Shown here piece by piece: positions 15,778-24,522 of a DNA stretch of 64,000 nucleotides. Position numbers and translations under genes: made by a program. The notes under the pieces are model-generated. The model was not told the origin of the DNA. It saw nothing but the letters and a program-made list of their open reading frames with translations, and did not search any database. Positions within the stretch are counted from its first letter, which is position 1, and every line of letters begins with the position of its first letter. The stretch is taken from contig NZ_VEFS01000001.1 of the NCBI RefSeq assembly GCF_007679045.1, forward strand, positions 1,289,536 through 1,353,535, in the 5' to 3' direction. The DNA is from Microbacterium sp. BH-3-3-3. Lineage in GTDB: Bacteria; Actinomycetota; Actinomycetes; Actinomycetales; Microbacteriaceae.

Positions 15778-18117
15778 GTGACCACCCCGAACCCCGCCGC
15801 CCGTACCGCTCTTGCGGACACCGTCGACAACGCGATCGCCACGCCCGAGAAAGAGCAGCCCTACGGCGCTCTCGGTCTGAAGAGCGACGAGTACGCGAAG
15901 ATCCGCGAGATCCTGGGCCGCCGCCCCACCAGCGGCGAGCTCGCGATGTACTCGGTCATGTGGAGCGAGCACTGCTCCTACAAGTCGAGCAAGATCTATC
16001 TCCGTCAGTTCGGCCAGAAGGTCAGCGACGAGATGAAGACCCGCCTCATGGTGGGCATGGGTCAGAACGCCGGCGTCGTCGACGTGGGCGACGGCTGGGC
16101 GGTCACCTTCAAGGTCGAGTCGCACAACCACCCCAGCTACATCGAGCCCTTCCAGGGCGCGGCCACCGGCGTCGGCGGCATCGTGCGCGACATCATCTCG
16201 ATGGGCGCGCGCCCGGTCGCGGTGATGGACCAGCTGCGCTTCGGCGCGATCGACCACCCCGACACCCCGCGCGTCGTGCACGGCGTGACCAGCGGCATCT
16301 CGTTCTACGGCAACTGCCTGGGCCTGCCGAACATCGGCGGCGAGACCGTGTTCGACGCGGTCTACCAGGGCAACCCGCTCGTCAACGCCCTCGCGGTGGG
16401 CGTCATGCGCCACGAAGACATCAAGCTCGCCAACGCCACCGGCGTGGGCAACAAGGTCGTGCTGTTCGGCGCCCGCACGGGTGGCGACGGCATCGGCGGC
16501 GCGAGCATCCTGGCATCCGACACCTTCGCCGACGGCGGACCCACCAAGCGCCCCGCGGTGCAGGTGGGCGACCCGTTCGCCGAGAAGGTGCTCATCGAGT
16601 GCTGCCTCGAGCTGTACCGCGACGACCTGGTCGAGGCGATCCAAGACCTCGGCGCCGCGGGCATCTCGTGCGCCACGAGCGAGCTCGCCGCCAACGGCGA
16701 CAGCGGCATGAAGGTCGAGCTGTCGAAGGTGCTGCTGCGCGACCCCTCGCTGACGCCCGAAGAGATCCTCATGTCGGAGTCGCAGGAGCGCATGATGGCG
16801 ATCGTCGCGCCCGAGAAGCTCGACGCGTTCCTCGCCGTCGTCGGCAAGTGGGACGTCGAGACCAGCGTGCTCGGCGAGGTCACCGGAGACGGCCGCCTCG
16901 TCATCGACTGGTACGGCGAGCGCATCGTCGACGTCGACCCCTCGACCGTCGCGGTCGACGGCCCCGTCTACGAGCGCCCGGTCGCGTACCCTACGTGGAT
17001 CGACGCGCTCAACGACGACAGCGCCGCGAAGCTGGAACGGGCGACGGATGCCGACACCCTCCGCGACCAGTTCACGACCCTCGTCGCGAGCCCCAACCTC
17101 GCCGACACCTCGTGGATCACGAACCAGTACGACTACTACGTGCTCGGCAACACGGCGCTGAGCTTCCCCGACGACGCCGGCATGATCCGCGTCGACGAGG
17201 AGACCGGTCTCGGCTTCGCGATCGCGACCGACTGCAACGGCCGCTACAACCAGCTCGACCCCTACAACGGCGCGAAGCTCGCCCTCGCCGAGGCGTACCG
17301 CAACGTCGCCGTCACGGGTGCCGTGCCCACGGCCGTCACCGACTGCCTCAACTTCGGCAGTCCCGAGAACCCCGAGGTCATGTGGCAGTTCAGCCAGGCC
17401 GTCGAGGGCCTGAGCGACGGCTGCCTCGAACTCGGCATCCCGGTCACCGGCGGCAACGTCTCGTTCTACAACCAGACCGGCGACCAGCCGATCCACCCGA
17501 CCCCCGTCGTGGGCGTCCTGGGCATCATCGACGACGTCGCGGCCCGCATCCCCAGCGGATGGCAGGACGCCGGCGAGAACCTCTACCTGCTCGGCGTCAC
17601 CGCCGACGAGCTCGACGGCTCGCAGTGGGCGGGCACGATCCACGATCACCTCGGCGGACGCCCGCCGAAGGTCGACCTCGCCATGGAGCGCAAGCTCGCC
17701 GAGCTGCTGCAGGCCGCAGGATCCCAGTCGCTGGTCTCGAGCGCGCACGACCTGTCGTCGGGCGGTCTTGCTCAGACCCTCGCCGAGGGCGTCATGCGCT
17801 TCGGCGTCGGTGCCCGCGTCTGGATCACCGAGCTCATGGAGCGCGACGGCGTGGATGCCACGGCCGCCCTGTTCAGCGAGTCGACCGGCCGCGTGCTGGT
17901 CAGCGTGCCCCGCGAAGAAGACGTGAAGTTCCGCGGACTCTGCGACGGCCGCGGCTACCCGGTGCTGCGCATCGGCGTGACCGACGTCGAGCCCGGCACC
18001 GAGGCCACCCTCGAGATCCAGGACGTCTTCACCGTTCCCGTCTCGGAGCTGCGCCGCCTCTCGAACGAGACGCTCCCCGCGGTCTTCGGGCCCACCGTGT
18101 CGGAGCCGGTGGCCTGA
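15778..18117 (+). CDS. purL: Phosphoribosylformylglycinamidine synthase subunit PurL
   Basis: This 779-residue protein catalyses the ATP-dependent amidation of FGAR to FGAM in purine synthesis, together with the small PurS and PurQ subunits, which are not in this window. It is the small (about 740-residue) PurL type. Motifs: [12 protein letters not shown] near 61, [27 protein letters not shown] near 111, and the second-half repeat [19 protein letters not shown] near 519. The start may be GTG 15778 or TTG 15763; GTG is preferred because GGAG lies about 9 bases upstream. It is followed by a small membrane protein gene. Confidence 0.95.
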   Translation: MTTPNPAARTALADTVDNAIATPEKEQPYGALGLKSDEYAKIREILGRRPTSGELAMYSVMWSEHCSYKSSKIYLRQFGQKVSDEMKTRLMVGMGQNAGVVDVGDGWAVTFKVESHNHPSYIEPFQGAATGVGGIVRDIISMGARPVAVMDQLRFGAIDHPDTPRVVHGVTSGISFYGNCLGLPNIGGETVFDAVYQGNPLVNALAVGVMRHEDIKLANATGVGNKVVLFGARTGGDGIGGASILASDTFADGGPTKRPAVQVGDPFAEKVLIECCLELYRDDLVEAIQDLGAAGISCATSELAANGDSGMKVELSKVLLRDPSLTPEEILMSESQERMMAIVAPEKLDAFLAVVGKWDVETSVLGEVTGDGRLVIDWYGERIVDVDPSTVAVDGPVYERPVAYPTWIDALNDDSAAKLERATDADTLRDQFTTLVASPNLADTSWITNQYDYYVLGNTALSFPDDAGMIRVDEETGLGFAIATDCNGRYNQLDPYNGAKLALAEAYRNVAVTGAVPTAVTDCLNFGSPENPEVMWQFSQAVEGLSDGCLELGIPVTGGNVSFYNQTGDQPIHPTPVVGVLGIIDDVAARIPSGWQDAGENLYLLGVTADELDGSQWAGTIHDHLGGRPPKVDLAMERKLAELLQAAGSQSLVSSAHDLSSGGLAQTLAEGVMRFGVGARVWITELMERDGVDATAALFSESTGRVLVSVPREEDVKFRGLCDGRGYPVLRIGVTDVEPGTEATLEIQDVFTVPVSELRRLSNETLPAVFGPTVSEPVA

Positions 18118-18171
18118 GCCCCGGGCCCCGGCCCTGCCCCGCACCCCCGCAACGACGAGAGGAGACGCGCG

Positions 18172-18309
18172 ATGACCGATGAAGACGACGACATGACCGT
18201 GTTCAGCGACAAGCGTCAGAAGCGCGTCAAGATCACCGCGTGGGTCGTGATCGGCGCGCTCGTGCTCACCGGCGGCGGCGCGACGGTCATCTCGCTGATC
18301 CTGGGCTGA
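18172..18309 (+). CDS. Small single-pass membrane protein, 45 residues
   Basis: This short gene has a strong ribosome-binding site (GAGAGGAGACGCGCG, then ATG) and encodes MTDEDDDMTVFSDKRQKRVK followed by one hydrophobic helix (ITAWVVIGALVLTGGGATVISLILG). The acidic then basic N-terminus would stay in the cytoplasm. I do not recognise a family. It follows purL by 54 bases and could be cotranscribed with it. Confidence 0.65.
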   Translation: MTDEDDDMTVFSDKRQKRVKITAWVVIGALVLTGGGATVISLILG

Positions 18310-18391
18310 GCCCCGCGATCCCCACATGAGGGCGTTGCGGGTGGCTTGCGGATTCCGGCCTGACGCCCAGCGTGGTGTCGGAGGCCCGTCG

Positions 18392-18397
18392 TAGCAT
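18392..18397 (+). promoter_or_regulatory. -10 box TAGCAT, leaderless start
   Basis: TAGCAT followed by GGGCAC and then GTG 18404. Box and spacing match those of the paralogous gene at 19427. Confidence 0.6.
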
Positions 18398-18403
18398 GGG
18401 CAC

Positions 18404-19393
18404 GTGGAACCGCTGATGGCCCTGTTGGTCGACTGGTGGTGGATCGGCCCCGCGGCGGCCGGTGCGGGCACCGTCGGCTGGATCGGCGTGCGCCGCTCAC
18501 GCCAGCGCGCGCTTCCCGCCGGCACCACGACCACCACCGATCGCGCCGCCCGTGCGTGGGCCTCGCGTCCGCTGGGCAAGTCGGCCGCCCGCCGTCTCGA
18601 GCTCGACGCGGCGACGCTCGACCTGCAGACCGCCCGCACGGCGGTCATGCGCGGCCGCGCCGAGATCAAGGTCGCCGACGCCGAGGTCGTGCGCGCGCAG
18701 GCCGAGCGCGCGGCATCGCGCGTCTCGAACGACCAGGTGGCTGCCGCCCGGGCACGACTCGCCGACGCGCAGCGCGACCTGCGCGCGGCCATGGCCGAGG
18801 TGCGGGCGCGGCGTGCGGGCGTGAAGGCGGCGAAGGCGATGCTCCCGGCGATCCGCTCGGGCAGCGCGCCCCTGCCTGTCGCGCGATTGCTCGCCGAGCA
18901 CGACGCGATCCTGATGCGCTGGATGACCTACGAGACCGACCCGGCCCTCGCGATCGATTACCCCCAGATGAGCGACTCCCGCTCTCCCCTGCTCGCCGAG
19001 TTCCTGCGCGCGCACGAGCGGGCGCAGTGGCTCCGGCCGGCCTCGGTGCAGACGCGCCTGGCTCCCGCCGACTTCCTCGCTTATCGCGACGCCGTGCGTC
19101 GCACCGCCCACGCCTTCGATCGCGCCGAGCGTGCCGCGCGCCGTGGCGGAGAGCAGCCGCGGCTCGAGGCCGACGACGCGTGGGGCCGCATGGCATCCGA
19201 CCTCGCCGAGACCGCGCAGCGCGCTCTCGCACGGTCGATGGAGTCGGTCGGTCGGGCAGCCGCTCGCAGCTGGAGCGAGCGCGGCGCGAAGCGCGCGCAG
19301 AAGAAGACTCCGGATGCCGAGGCCCCCCGGCCGCAAGACGGCTCGGTCTGGCCGCCTCCCGCACGAGACCGGCCGCGTCCGCCCGCTTCCTGA
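18404..19393 (+). CDS. Hypothetical membrane-anchored coiled-coil protein, paralog A
   Basis: This 329-residue protein has one N-terminal membrane helix (about 5-28), a long Ala/Arg-rich coiled coil (about 60-145), a conserved block IDYPQMSDSRSPLLAEFLRAHERAQWLRP near 185-213 and EYRDAV-like AYRDAVRRTAHAFDRAERAARR near 227-249, then a Pro-rich tail. The gene at 19427 encodes a paralog sharing the MSD-R-PL block and the YRDAV helix. The start is GTG 18404, leaderless. No known domain is recognised. It probably sits at the inner face of the membrane; function is unknown. Confidence 0.7.
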   Translation: MEPLMALLVDWWWIGPAAAGAGTVGWIGVRRSRQRALPAGTTTTTDRAARAWASRPLGKSAARRLELDAATLDLQTARTAVMRGRAEIKVADAEVVRAQAERAASRVSNDQVAAARARLADAQRDLRAAMAEVRARRAGVKAAKAMLPAIRSGSAPLPVARLLAEHDAILMRWMTYETDPALAIDYPQMSDSRSPLLAEFLRAHERAQWLRPASVQTRLAPADFLAYRDAVRRTAHAFDRAERAARRGGEQPRLEADDAWGRMASDLAETAQRALARSMESVGRAAARSWSERGAKRAQKKTPDAEAPRPQDGSVWPPPARDRPRPPAS

Positions 19394-19414
19394 GAGGGGC
19401 CGAGAACAGCGGCG

Positions 19415-19420
19415 TAGCAT
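19415..19420 (+). promoter_or_regulatory. -10 box TAGCAT, leaderless start
   Basis: TAGCAT followed by GGCGCC and then GTG 19427. The six-base -10 and 6-base spacing equal those of the upstream paralog. Confidence 0.6.
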
Positions 19421-19426
19421 GGCGCC

Positions 19427-20200
19427 GTGAATGAGTTCTGGACCTTCGCCGGGCACTACTGGTGGCTCGTGTTCCCCGTCTTCGGGATGACGATGGGTGC
19501 CATCAACGCGCGCGTGAAGCATCGCGAGGTCACGGCTCGACGCCGCCACCGCGAGCAGCTCGAGCTGCTGAAGGCCCAGGGTGGAACGATGGCCGTCTCG
19601 ACTGCCGGCGGTGCCGGTGCGGCCGCGCCGATCGGTGCGGCATCCGTCGCCTCCCGCGAGAGTACCCAGAAGCGCGTCGTCGCCGCGCAAGACCAGGTGA
19701 CCCACCGGTGGCTGGAGTACGAACTCGACGCCGCCAAGCTCATCAGCTACCCCGCGATGAGCGACGGGCGCCAGCCGCTCACGGCCGCCTTCCTGCGCGC
19801 GAAGAAGGTCGCCGACAACCTGCGTCCCGCCGACGGCGAGATCCTCTCGCCCGAGCAACTCAAGGAGTACCGCGACGCCGTCACCGACTACGAGGTCGCC
19901 TTCGACGTGGCCGAGCGCGACGCCCGCCGCGTGAAGGATGCCGCCTTCACCGCCGATGAGCGCAAACGCCTCGACACCGCGAATAAGCTGCTCACGGTCG
20001 CCACCGACCAGGCCGCGACCCGCAACGAGCGACAGCTCGCCTACCGCCGCGTGCGCGAAGAGCTCGACGGCCTCATCCTGCTGTCCGACGACGCCGTCGA
20101 CGTGCTCGAGAAGAAGGTCGCGCTCGAGCTCCCCCGCGAGCGCTCGACGCCCCCGGCATCCGGACCCTCGGCGGAGGCCGCGCCCGGCTCCGTCGCCTGA
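19427..20200 (+). CDS. Hypothetical membrane-anchored protein, paralog B
   Basis: This 257-residue protein has an N-terminal membrane helix (about 8-27), a basic stretch (RVKHREVTARRRHREQLELL), then a domain with LEYELDAAKLISYPAMSDGR near 97-116, QPLTAAFLRAKKVADNLRP, and EYRDAVTDYEVAFDVAERDARR near 147-168. The block YPxMSD-R-PL...FLRA...LRP is shared with the protein encoded just upstream, so the two arose by duplication, but the upstream protein has gained a longer coiled coil. It is leaderless at GTG 19427. No family is recognised and no catalytic motif is seen. Confidence 0.72.
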   Translation: MNEFWTFAGHYWWLVFPVFGMTMGAINARVKHREVTARRRHREQLELLKAQGGTMAVSTAGGAGAAAPIGAASVASRESTQKRVVAAQDQVTHRWLEYELDAAKLISYPAMSDGRQPLTAAFLRAKKVADNLRPADGEILSPEQLKEYRDAVTDYEVAFDVAERDARRVKDAAFTADERKRLDTANKLLTVATDQAATRNERQLAYRRVREELDGLILLSDDAVDVLEKKVALELPRERSTPPASGPSAEAAPGSVA

Positions 20201-20287
20201 TCCTGCGGGCGCCAGGCTCACCAGAATCAGACGATCGCGACAGAGTCGGACCGCCCGGCCTGCGGCGTCCCCCCGCGGGTATGCGAA

Positions 20288-20310
20288 CCCGATTCACCGG
20301 GTGAATCGGG
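20288..20310. terminator. Hairpin terminator between convergent genes
   Basis: CCCGATTCAC, loop CGG, GTGAATCGGG: a perfect 10-base stem with a 3-base loop between the plus-strand paralog B and the minus-strand DUF3253 gene. It can serve both directions. Confidence 0.75.
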
Positions 20311-20322
20311 GCGCCACCCCCG

Positions 20323-20583
20323 TCAGCGCGCCCGACGAATGCGCACCGGGCCGCGCGCCGTGGTCACGTCGACCACCTCGCCCTTCTGCGTGACCTCGAC
20401 CTCGCCGAGCTCGACCAACGATCGCGCGGCGTCGCGTGCGGGCTGCATGAGGTCGCGCCAGTCGTCGCCGCCGACCAATCGCGCCGCCTCGGAGGGGCAG
20501 ATGGTCTTGTCGGCGTCGCGCGCGGCGAGCAGTTCGCGGATGGATGCCACGAGGCGGGGATCCGCAGCAGATGACGAGGCCAT
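20323..20583 (-). CDS. DUF3253 family protein
   Basis: This 86-residue protein matches DUF3253: VASIRELLAARDADKTICPSEAARLVGGDDWRDLMQPARDAARSLVELGEVEVTQKG reads like a winged-helix module with a characteristic TICPSE segment at about 27-32. No function is established. It is probably leaderless: GACACT lies 6 bases before the ATG at 20583. It is divergent from the DUF2071 gene, with about 47 bases shared as promoter region. Confidence 0.8.
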   Translation of the reverse strand: MASSSAADPRLVASIRELLAARDADKTICPSEAARLVGGDDWRDLMQPARDAARSLVELGEVEVTQKGEVVDVTTARGPVRIRRAR

Positions 20584-20630
20584 GTGTCCAGTGTCCCCCC
20601 GCGAAAAGGGGCCGGGGCCAGACTGTCCCG

Positions 20631-21362
20631 GTGATCACCGAGCGCCACGCCCCCGACCTGCCCGGACGCGCCGTCATCGCGCAGCGCTGGAACCGCGCGA
20701 TCTTCGTGCACTGGCGCATCGATCCGGCGGAGGTCGCCCCCCTGCTGCCCCCGGGGACGCGTCCCGATGTGCACGACGGTTCCGCCTGGGTCGGGCTCGT
20801 CCCCTTCGTGCTGAGCGAGTTCCGGTTCCTCCCGCTGCCCCCGGTGCCGTTCGTGGGCTCGTTCACCGAGATCAACGTGCGCACCTACGCCGTCGACGAC
20901 GAGGGCCGTCGCGGGGTCGTGTTCCGCACCCTCGAGGCCGAACACCTCGCCCCGGTGCTCGCGGCGCAGGCATTGTTCGGCCTGCCCTACCGCTGGGCGC
21001 GCGCGGGGGTACGCGCCGACGGCGCGCGGATCGAGTACCGCTCGCGGCGCCACGGGGGTCGGCATCCGTCGACCCGGGTGCGGGCGACTCTCGGCACCGA
21101 GACGGTCGACACCCCGCTGTCGCGCTTCCTCACCGCGCGGTGGGGGTTCCACGAGCGACACCTCGGCCGCACGATCTGGGCGGCCAACGCGCACGAGCCC
21201 TGGCCGCTCGTGACCGCCGAGCTCGAGGCGCTCGACGACGACCTCGTCGCCGACTCCGGCTTCCCCCAGCTGGCGGGACGCACGCCCGACTCGGTGCTGG
21301 CCATGCCCGCCGGCCACCCCGGTTTCATCACGCGTTTCACGGGGGCGCACGCGATCGCCTGA
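20631..21362 (+). CDS. DUF2071 (YqjF-like) family protein
   Basis: This 243-residue protein matches the YqjF/DUF2071 family: RWNRAIFVHWRIDPAEVAPLLPPG near the N-terminus, AWVGLVPFVLSEFRFLPLPPVPFVGSFTEINVRTYAVDD (about 52-90), and YRWARAGVRADGARIEYRS near 120. Members are soluble beta-rich proteins of unknown function, related in fold to the acetoacetate decarboxylase group. The GTG at 20631 is chosen because it gives the usual family N-terminus; the reading frame is open upstream but overlaps the divergent gene. No clear ribosome-binding site is seen. Confidence 0.82.
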   Translation: MITERHAPDLPGRAVIAQRWNRAIFVHWRIDPAEVAPLLPPGTRPDVHDGSAWVGLVPFVLSEFRFLPLPPVPFVGSFTEINVRTYAVDDEGRRGVVFRTLEAEHLAPVLAAQALFGLPYRWARAGVRADGARIEYRSRRHGGRHPSTRVRATLGTETVDTPLSRFLTARWGFHERHLGRTIWAANAHEPWPLVTAELEALDDDLVADSGFPQLAGRTPDSVLAMPAGHPGFITRFTGAHAIA

Positions 21363-21499
21363 GGCGAGGACTGGCAAAAGTCTTTCACCCGCCTGCGGGT
21401 CAACTTCATCTACCCACCCCAGTGACGGGATGTATACGTTCGAGATGGAAGAAACAGCGACTACAGGCGCTGACACTCCCCTGATATGGAAGGAATGTC
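21363..21499 (+). promoter_or_regulatory. Lower-GC promoter region of the secreted-protein locus
   Basis: These 137 bases are clearly poorer in G+C than the neighbourhood (for example GATGTATACGTTCGAGATGGAAG). TATACG at 21431-21436 is a possible -10. GGAAGGAATGTC before the ATG at 21500 is a ribosome-binding site, so this locus uses an ordinary leader. Confidence 0.4.
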
Positions 21500-22143
21500 A
21501 TGCCCACTCTCAAGCACACAACACTCGGGATCGTCGTCGCTCTGGCGTTCGTCGCCTTCGCCCCTCATCCCGCCCTTGCCGCTGAAACCGCATCGTCAAC
21601 TCCGCAGGAGACCTTCAACGAGTTCGTTGACGACCTCGCGCTTGCCCCCGCCGGGAAAGAGGAGATTGAGAACTATTTCGCGTCCCTGCCCGAGGCAACG
21701 CAGGAAGCAGCAGCAGCAGACCCCTCGACACTCTTCACCTACCCGGAGCCGAGCTCGACTGTGAGCCAAGTCTCGACTACGTCCTCGGGCGAGCATCGGG
21801 TTTCCTGTTCTCGGGCCCGGCTGTCCGAACTCTCCAGGTGAACAACCGGCAGGACGTCGAGATCGCCGGCGTCACGCTGATCACATTCAGTCTGAGCCAC
21901 ACCTACGAGGCGCGCGGTGGCTCTGTCACAAGAAACATCGCGTGCAACGGAGCGGCCTCAGGCGTGATCAGCGCATCGTCCTCTCCTTCGACTTGGATCT
22001 CGCAAGGCCGAGGAACATGCGAGATTCGCACGAAGGCAAGCGTCTTCGTGAAGGGGGTGCCCTTCCAGTTCACCAAGGTGCACTCGGTCACCACGCAAGC
22101 CGGCAATCCCGCCCGGGTCGACGGCAGAATCTACACGGCATGA
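21500..22143 (+). pseudogene. Secreted protein gene interrupted by an apparent frameshift
   Basis: The 5' part (21500-21841) encodes a signal peptide (MPTLKHTTLGIVVALAFVAFAPHPALA, cleavage after ALA) and a sensible secreted sequence until about codon 85, then degrades into VSQVSTTSSGEHRVSCSRARLSELSR. From about 21740 the next frame reads GAELDCEPSLDYVLGRASGFLFSGP and runs without a stop into 21838-22143 (VNNRQDVEIAGVTLITFSLSH..., with Cys residues and no signal peptide). A single indel near 21740-21770 would join them into one secreted protein of about 213 residues. This could be a real mutation, a programmed shift or a sequencing error. No family is recognised; lower G+C suggests transfer. 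Confidence 0.65.
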
Positions 22144-22439
22144 CAGCACAGAGCCGCGCTAGCGTGACCCGTTTGCGCTGGTGGCCAGTAGGCCTGACTG
22201 CCGTCGCGATGGTCGCACTGGTTGCTCCACTGCCCACCGGCTGGAACGGTCTTCTCCAAATGGCGGCCGTCGTCCTCGCTGTCGTGGCCCTCTGCGTCGC
22301 TCGCGATCGAACGACGCGTGTGATCGCGGCGGCCGTCATCGTCGTCGTCGGGGCCGTGATCTGCGTCCACCTGACGAGCTACGTCGCCGCTGCGCAGTTC
22401 GAAGGCACGTTCTCCGACGACGCCGTCCTCGTCGAGTGA
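22140..22439 (+). CDS. Small membrane protein coupled to the secreted protein
   Basis: This 99-residue protein has a basic N-terminus (MTAQSRASVTRLRWWP) and about three hydrophobic helices (14-33, 37-53, 60-82), then a short acidic tail. Its ATG overlaps the stop of the upstream secreted protein (ATGA), so the two are made together. The pairing of a secreted protein with a small overlapping membrane protein is compatible with export, anchoring or self-protection, but nothing in the sequence decides. No family is recognised. Confidence 0.65.
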   Translation: MTAQSRASVTRLRWWPVGLTAVAMVALVAPLPTGWNGLLQMAAVVLAVVALCVARDRTTRVIAAAVIVVVGAVICVHLTSYVAAAQFEGTFSDDAVLVE

Positions 22440-22458
22440 ACACCGGTTGACGCCGATG

Positions 22459-22486
22459 GCCCCCTCCGCGCGACGGCGGAGAGGGC
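22459..22486. terminator. Hairpin terminator between convergent genes
   Basis: GCCCCCTCCGC pairs with GCGGAGAGGGC around a 6-base loop, with one mismatch. It lies between the plus-strand membrane protein and the 3' end of the minus-strand betaine-binding protein. Confidence 0.65.
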
Positions 22487-22501
22487 TTCGGGCGGAACGC
22501 G

Positions 22502-23407
22502 TCAGTCGCGCTGCGTCGAGAACGCCTCGGGGTACTTCTCGAGCCAGGCGTCGACGGCTTCGGCCTCGCGGCCCTCGCCGTACTCGTTCACCACGAGGTC
22601 TTCGAGCGAGCCGTACTGCTCGTCGTCGAGCTGGATGCCCTCGATGAGCTCAGCGGCATCCGGGTACTTCTCGGCGAAGCCCGACGTGCCGAGGAAGTGC
22701 AGCGCCTCCGGGTCGCCCATCAGACCCTGGGGGTCTTCGAGGTCTTTCACGTCGTAGGCGTCGTTGGCCCAGAACGGACGCCACAGCGTGACGGCGATGT
22801 CCTTCTGCGCCGAGATGGCGTTGTCGAGCTCGGTGAGCATCGCCGCGGTCGACGAGGTGACGAGTTCGAAATCGCTGTTGAGGCCATAGCCGGGCAGCAT
22901 GGTCTCCTGCGTCTGCTTTGTCAGGCCCGCGCCCGGCTCGATGCCGTAGATGCGGCCGTCGAAGCGGGCCGCGTTGGCCTTGAGCTCCTCGATCGAGTCG
23001 ATGTCGACGTAGCTGGGCACCGCGATCGTGAGCTTTGCGTTGTCGTAGTACGCGCCGAGGTCTTCGATCTTGTCGCCGTAGCGGTCCATGTACGACTTGT
23101 GCGTGAGCTCGGGCCACGCCGAGGGGTAGATGTCGACGTCACCCTGGGCGAGACCGGTGTACAGGGGGCCGGCCTCGGTGAGCGTCTGCATCTCGACGTC
23201 GTAGCCGAGCTTGCCGAGCTGGTCCTCGAGCAGGTACGCCGTGCTCAGACCGTCGGTCCACGAGGGCAGGAAGCCGAGCGTGATCGTGCCCTTCTCGCCG
23301 CCGCCGCCGGTGCCGCCTTCGGCCTGGTTTCCGCTGGCGCAGCCTGCGAGGGCGAGGGCGCCCAGGGCGCCGAGGGCGAGGGCTGAGGTGAGGTGTCGCG
23401 TGTTCAT
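22502..23407 (-). CDS. Glycine betaine/choline ABC substrate-binding lipoprotein (OpuAC-like)
   Basis: This 301-residue protein has a lipobox (LALAGC, Cys 23) and the OpuAC-type binding-protein fold. Segments: ITLGFLPSWTDGLSTAYLLEDQLGKLGYDVEM, AQGDVDIYPSAWPELTH, and VTLWRPFWANDAYDVKDLEDP near 210-230, where aromatic residues could form the cation-pi cage for a quaternary amine. It delivers osmoprotectant to the permease encoded upstream in the same direction. It is separated from the permease by 137 bases with a long stem-loop (23454-23518), which may set its higher expression. Start: ATG 23407 behind GGAAGAGAACACAGCA. Confidence 0.9.
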   Translation of the reverse strand: MNTRHLTSALALGALGALALAGCASGNQAEGGTGGGGEKGTITLGFLPSWTDGLSTAYLLEDQLGKLGYDVEMQTLTEAGPLYTGLAQGDVDIYPSAWPELTHKSYMDRYGDKIEDLGAYYDNAKLTIAVPSYVDIDSIEELKANAARFDGRIYGIEPGAGLTKQTQETMLPGYGLNSDFELVTSSTAAMLTELDNAISAQKDIAVTLWRPFWANDAYDVKDLEDPQGLMGDPEALHFLGTSGFAEKYPDAAELIEGIQLDDEQYGSLEDLVVNEYGEGREAEAVDAWLEKYPEAFSTQRD

Positions 23408-23453
23408 TGCTGTGTTCTCTTCCGTTTCGTATGTGATTCCGTGGGTGCCTTCC

Positions 23454-23518
23454 CGCGTGAGGGGTCGATTCCTGTCGCCTATCGCGTGCAGAAGCGACAG
23501 AAGATGACCCCTCACGCG
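23454..23518 (-). promoter_or_regulatory. Long stem-loop between betaine permease and binding-protein genes
   Basis: CGCGTGAGGGGTC (23454-23466) is perfectly complementary to GACCCCTCACGCG (23506-23518). Inside it a second stem CTGTCGC/GCGACAG (23472-23478, 23494-23500) closes a loop. It lies in the transcript between permease and binding protein and is a candidate processing, stabilising or partial-termination element. Confidence 0.75.
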
Positions 23519-23544
23519 GAGAAGAAGGGGGCGGATGCCGGAGC

Positions 23545-24522
23545 TCAGCGCCCGGCCGACACCGGGGTGCGGCGGGTCGGCGTCTGGTCGCGCTCGATGG
23601 AGTCGGCGGCATCCGGAGTCGAGGCCGCGGACGTCGCGTCAGCCGCGCGCGCGGCACGGCGACGGCCCAGCACGCCGAGCAGCGATCCGGTGTTGTCGGC
23701 GCGGTTGCCGAGCGCGGCGGTGAGGCGGTCGAGGTAGACCGCGAGCACGACGACGCTGAGGCCGGCTTCGACGCCCTTGGGCAGGTTGACCGTCGAAATC
23801 GACTCGACGACTTCCTTGCCGAGGCCGTCGGCTCCGACGATGCCGGCGACGACCGCCATCGACAGCGCGAGCATGATGACCTGGTTGATGCCGGCCATGA
23901 TCGTCGGCATCGCGAGCGGCAGCTGGATGCCGCGCAGGATCTGGCCCGGTGTGGCACCGAAGGCGTGACCGGCCTCGACGGTCTCGGAGTCGACGCCCCG
24001 GATGCCGAGCTCAGTCAGACGCACGCCGGGGGGCAGCGCGAAGATCACGGTCGACACGACGCCGGGCACGACGCCGATGCTGAAGAACGTGATGGCGGGG
24101 ATGAGGTAGACGAAGGCGGGCATCGTCTGCATGAAGTCGAGGATCGGCTTCAGCACTGCCCGCACCGTGGAGTTTCGCGCCGACCAGATGCCGAGCGGCA
24201 CCGAGATCGCCACGGCGACGACCGTCGCGACGAGCACGAGGGCGAGGGTCTGCATCGCGGTGACCCACTGGCCCATCGCGAGGATCAGCGCGAAGCCGAT
24301 CACGGTGCCGAGCGCGAGCTTCCACGAGCGCAGGAGCCAGGCGAGCAGAGCCGCCACGACGATGACGACGACGATGGGGGCGGCGAGCAGCATGTCGCTG
24401 AGACCGCCGACGAGGAAGCGCACCACGAGGGCGATCACGTCGAACAGGCCGGAGAGGTTGTCGCGGAGCCAGTCGACTCCGGAGTCGACCCAGACGCCGA
24501 CGGGAATGCGGAAGCCGTTCAT
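23545..24522 (-). CDS. Glycine betaine/proline ABC permease (ProW/OpuAB-like)
   Basis: This 325-residue inner-membrane protein has about seven helices. The N-terminal segment (about 1-60) includes a first hydrophobic stretch; the permease core contains WSARNSTVRAVLKPILDFMQTMPAFVYLIP near 130 and the ATPase-docking loop VEAGHAFGATPGQILRGIQLPLAMPTIMAGI near 182. The C-terminus adds a 45-residue Ala-rich tail without known function. Its ATG overlaps the ATPase stop by 4 bases. It forms the channel of the osmoprotectant importer with the flanking ATPase and binding protein. Confidence 0.93.
   Translation of the reverse strand: MNGFRIPVGVWVDSGVDWLRDNLSGLFDVIALVVRFLVGGLSDMLLAAPIVVVIVVAALLAWLLRSWKLALGTVIGFALILAMGQWVTAMQTLALVLVATVVAVAISVPLGIWSARNSTVRAVLKPILDFMQTMPAFVYLIPAITFFSIGVVPGVVSTVIFALPPGVRLTELGIRGVDSETVEAGHAFGATPGQILRGIQLPLAMPTIMAGINQVIMLALSMAVVAGIVGADGLGKEVVESISTVNLPKGVEAGLSVVVLAVYLDRLTAALGNRADNTGSLLGVLGRRRAARAADATSAASTPDAADSIERDQTPTRRTPVSAGR

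Noticed and set aside
15637..18792. Very long open frame on the minus strand opposite purL (1051 codons)
   Set aside because: It mirrors codon positions of purL and its neighbours, has a His/Val/Gly/Asp-biased composition typical of antisense shadows in high-GC DNA, and shows no domain.
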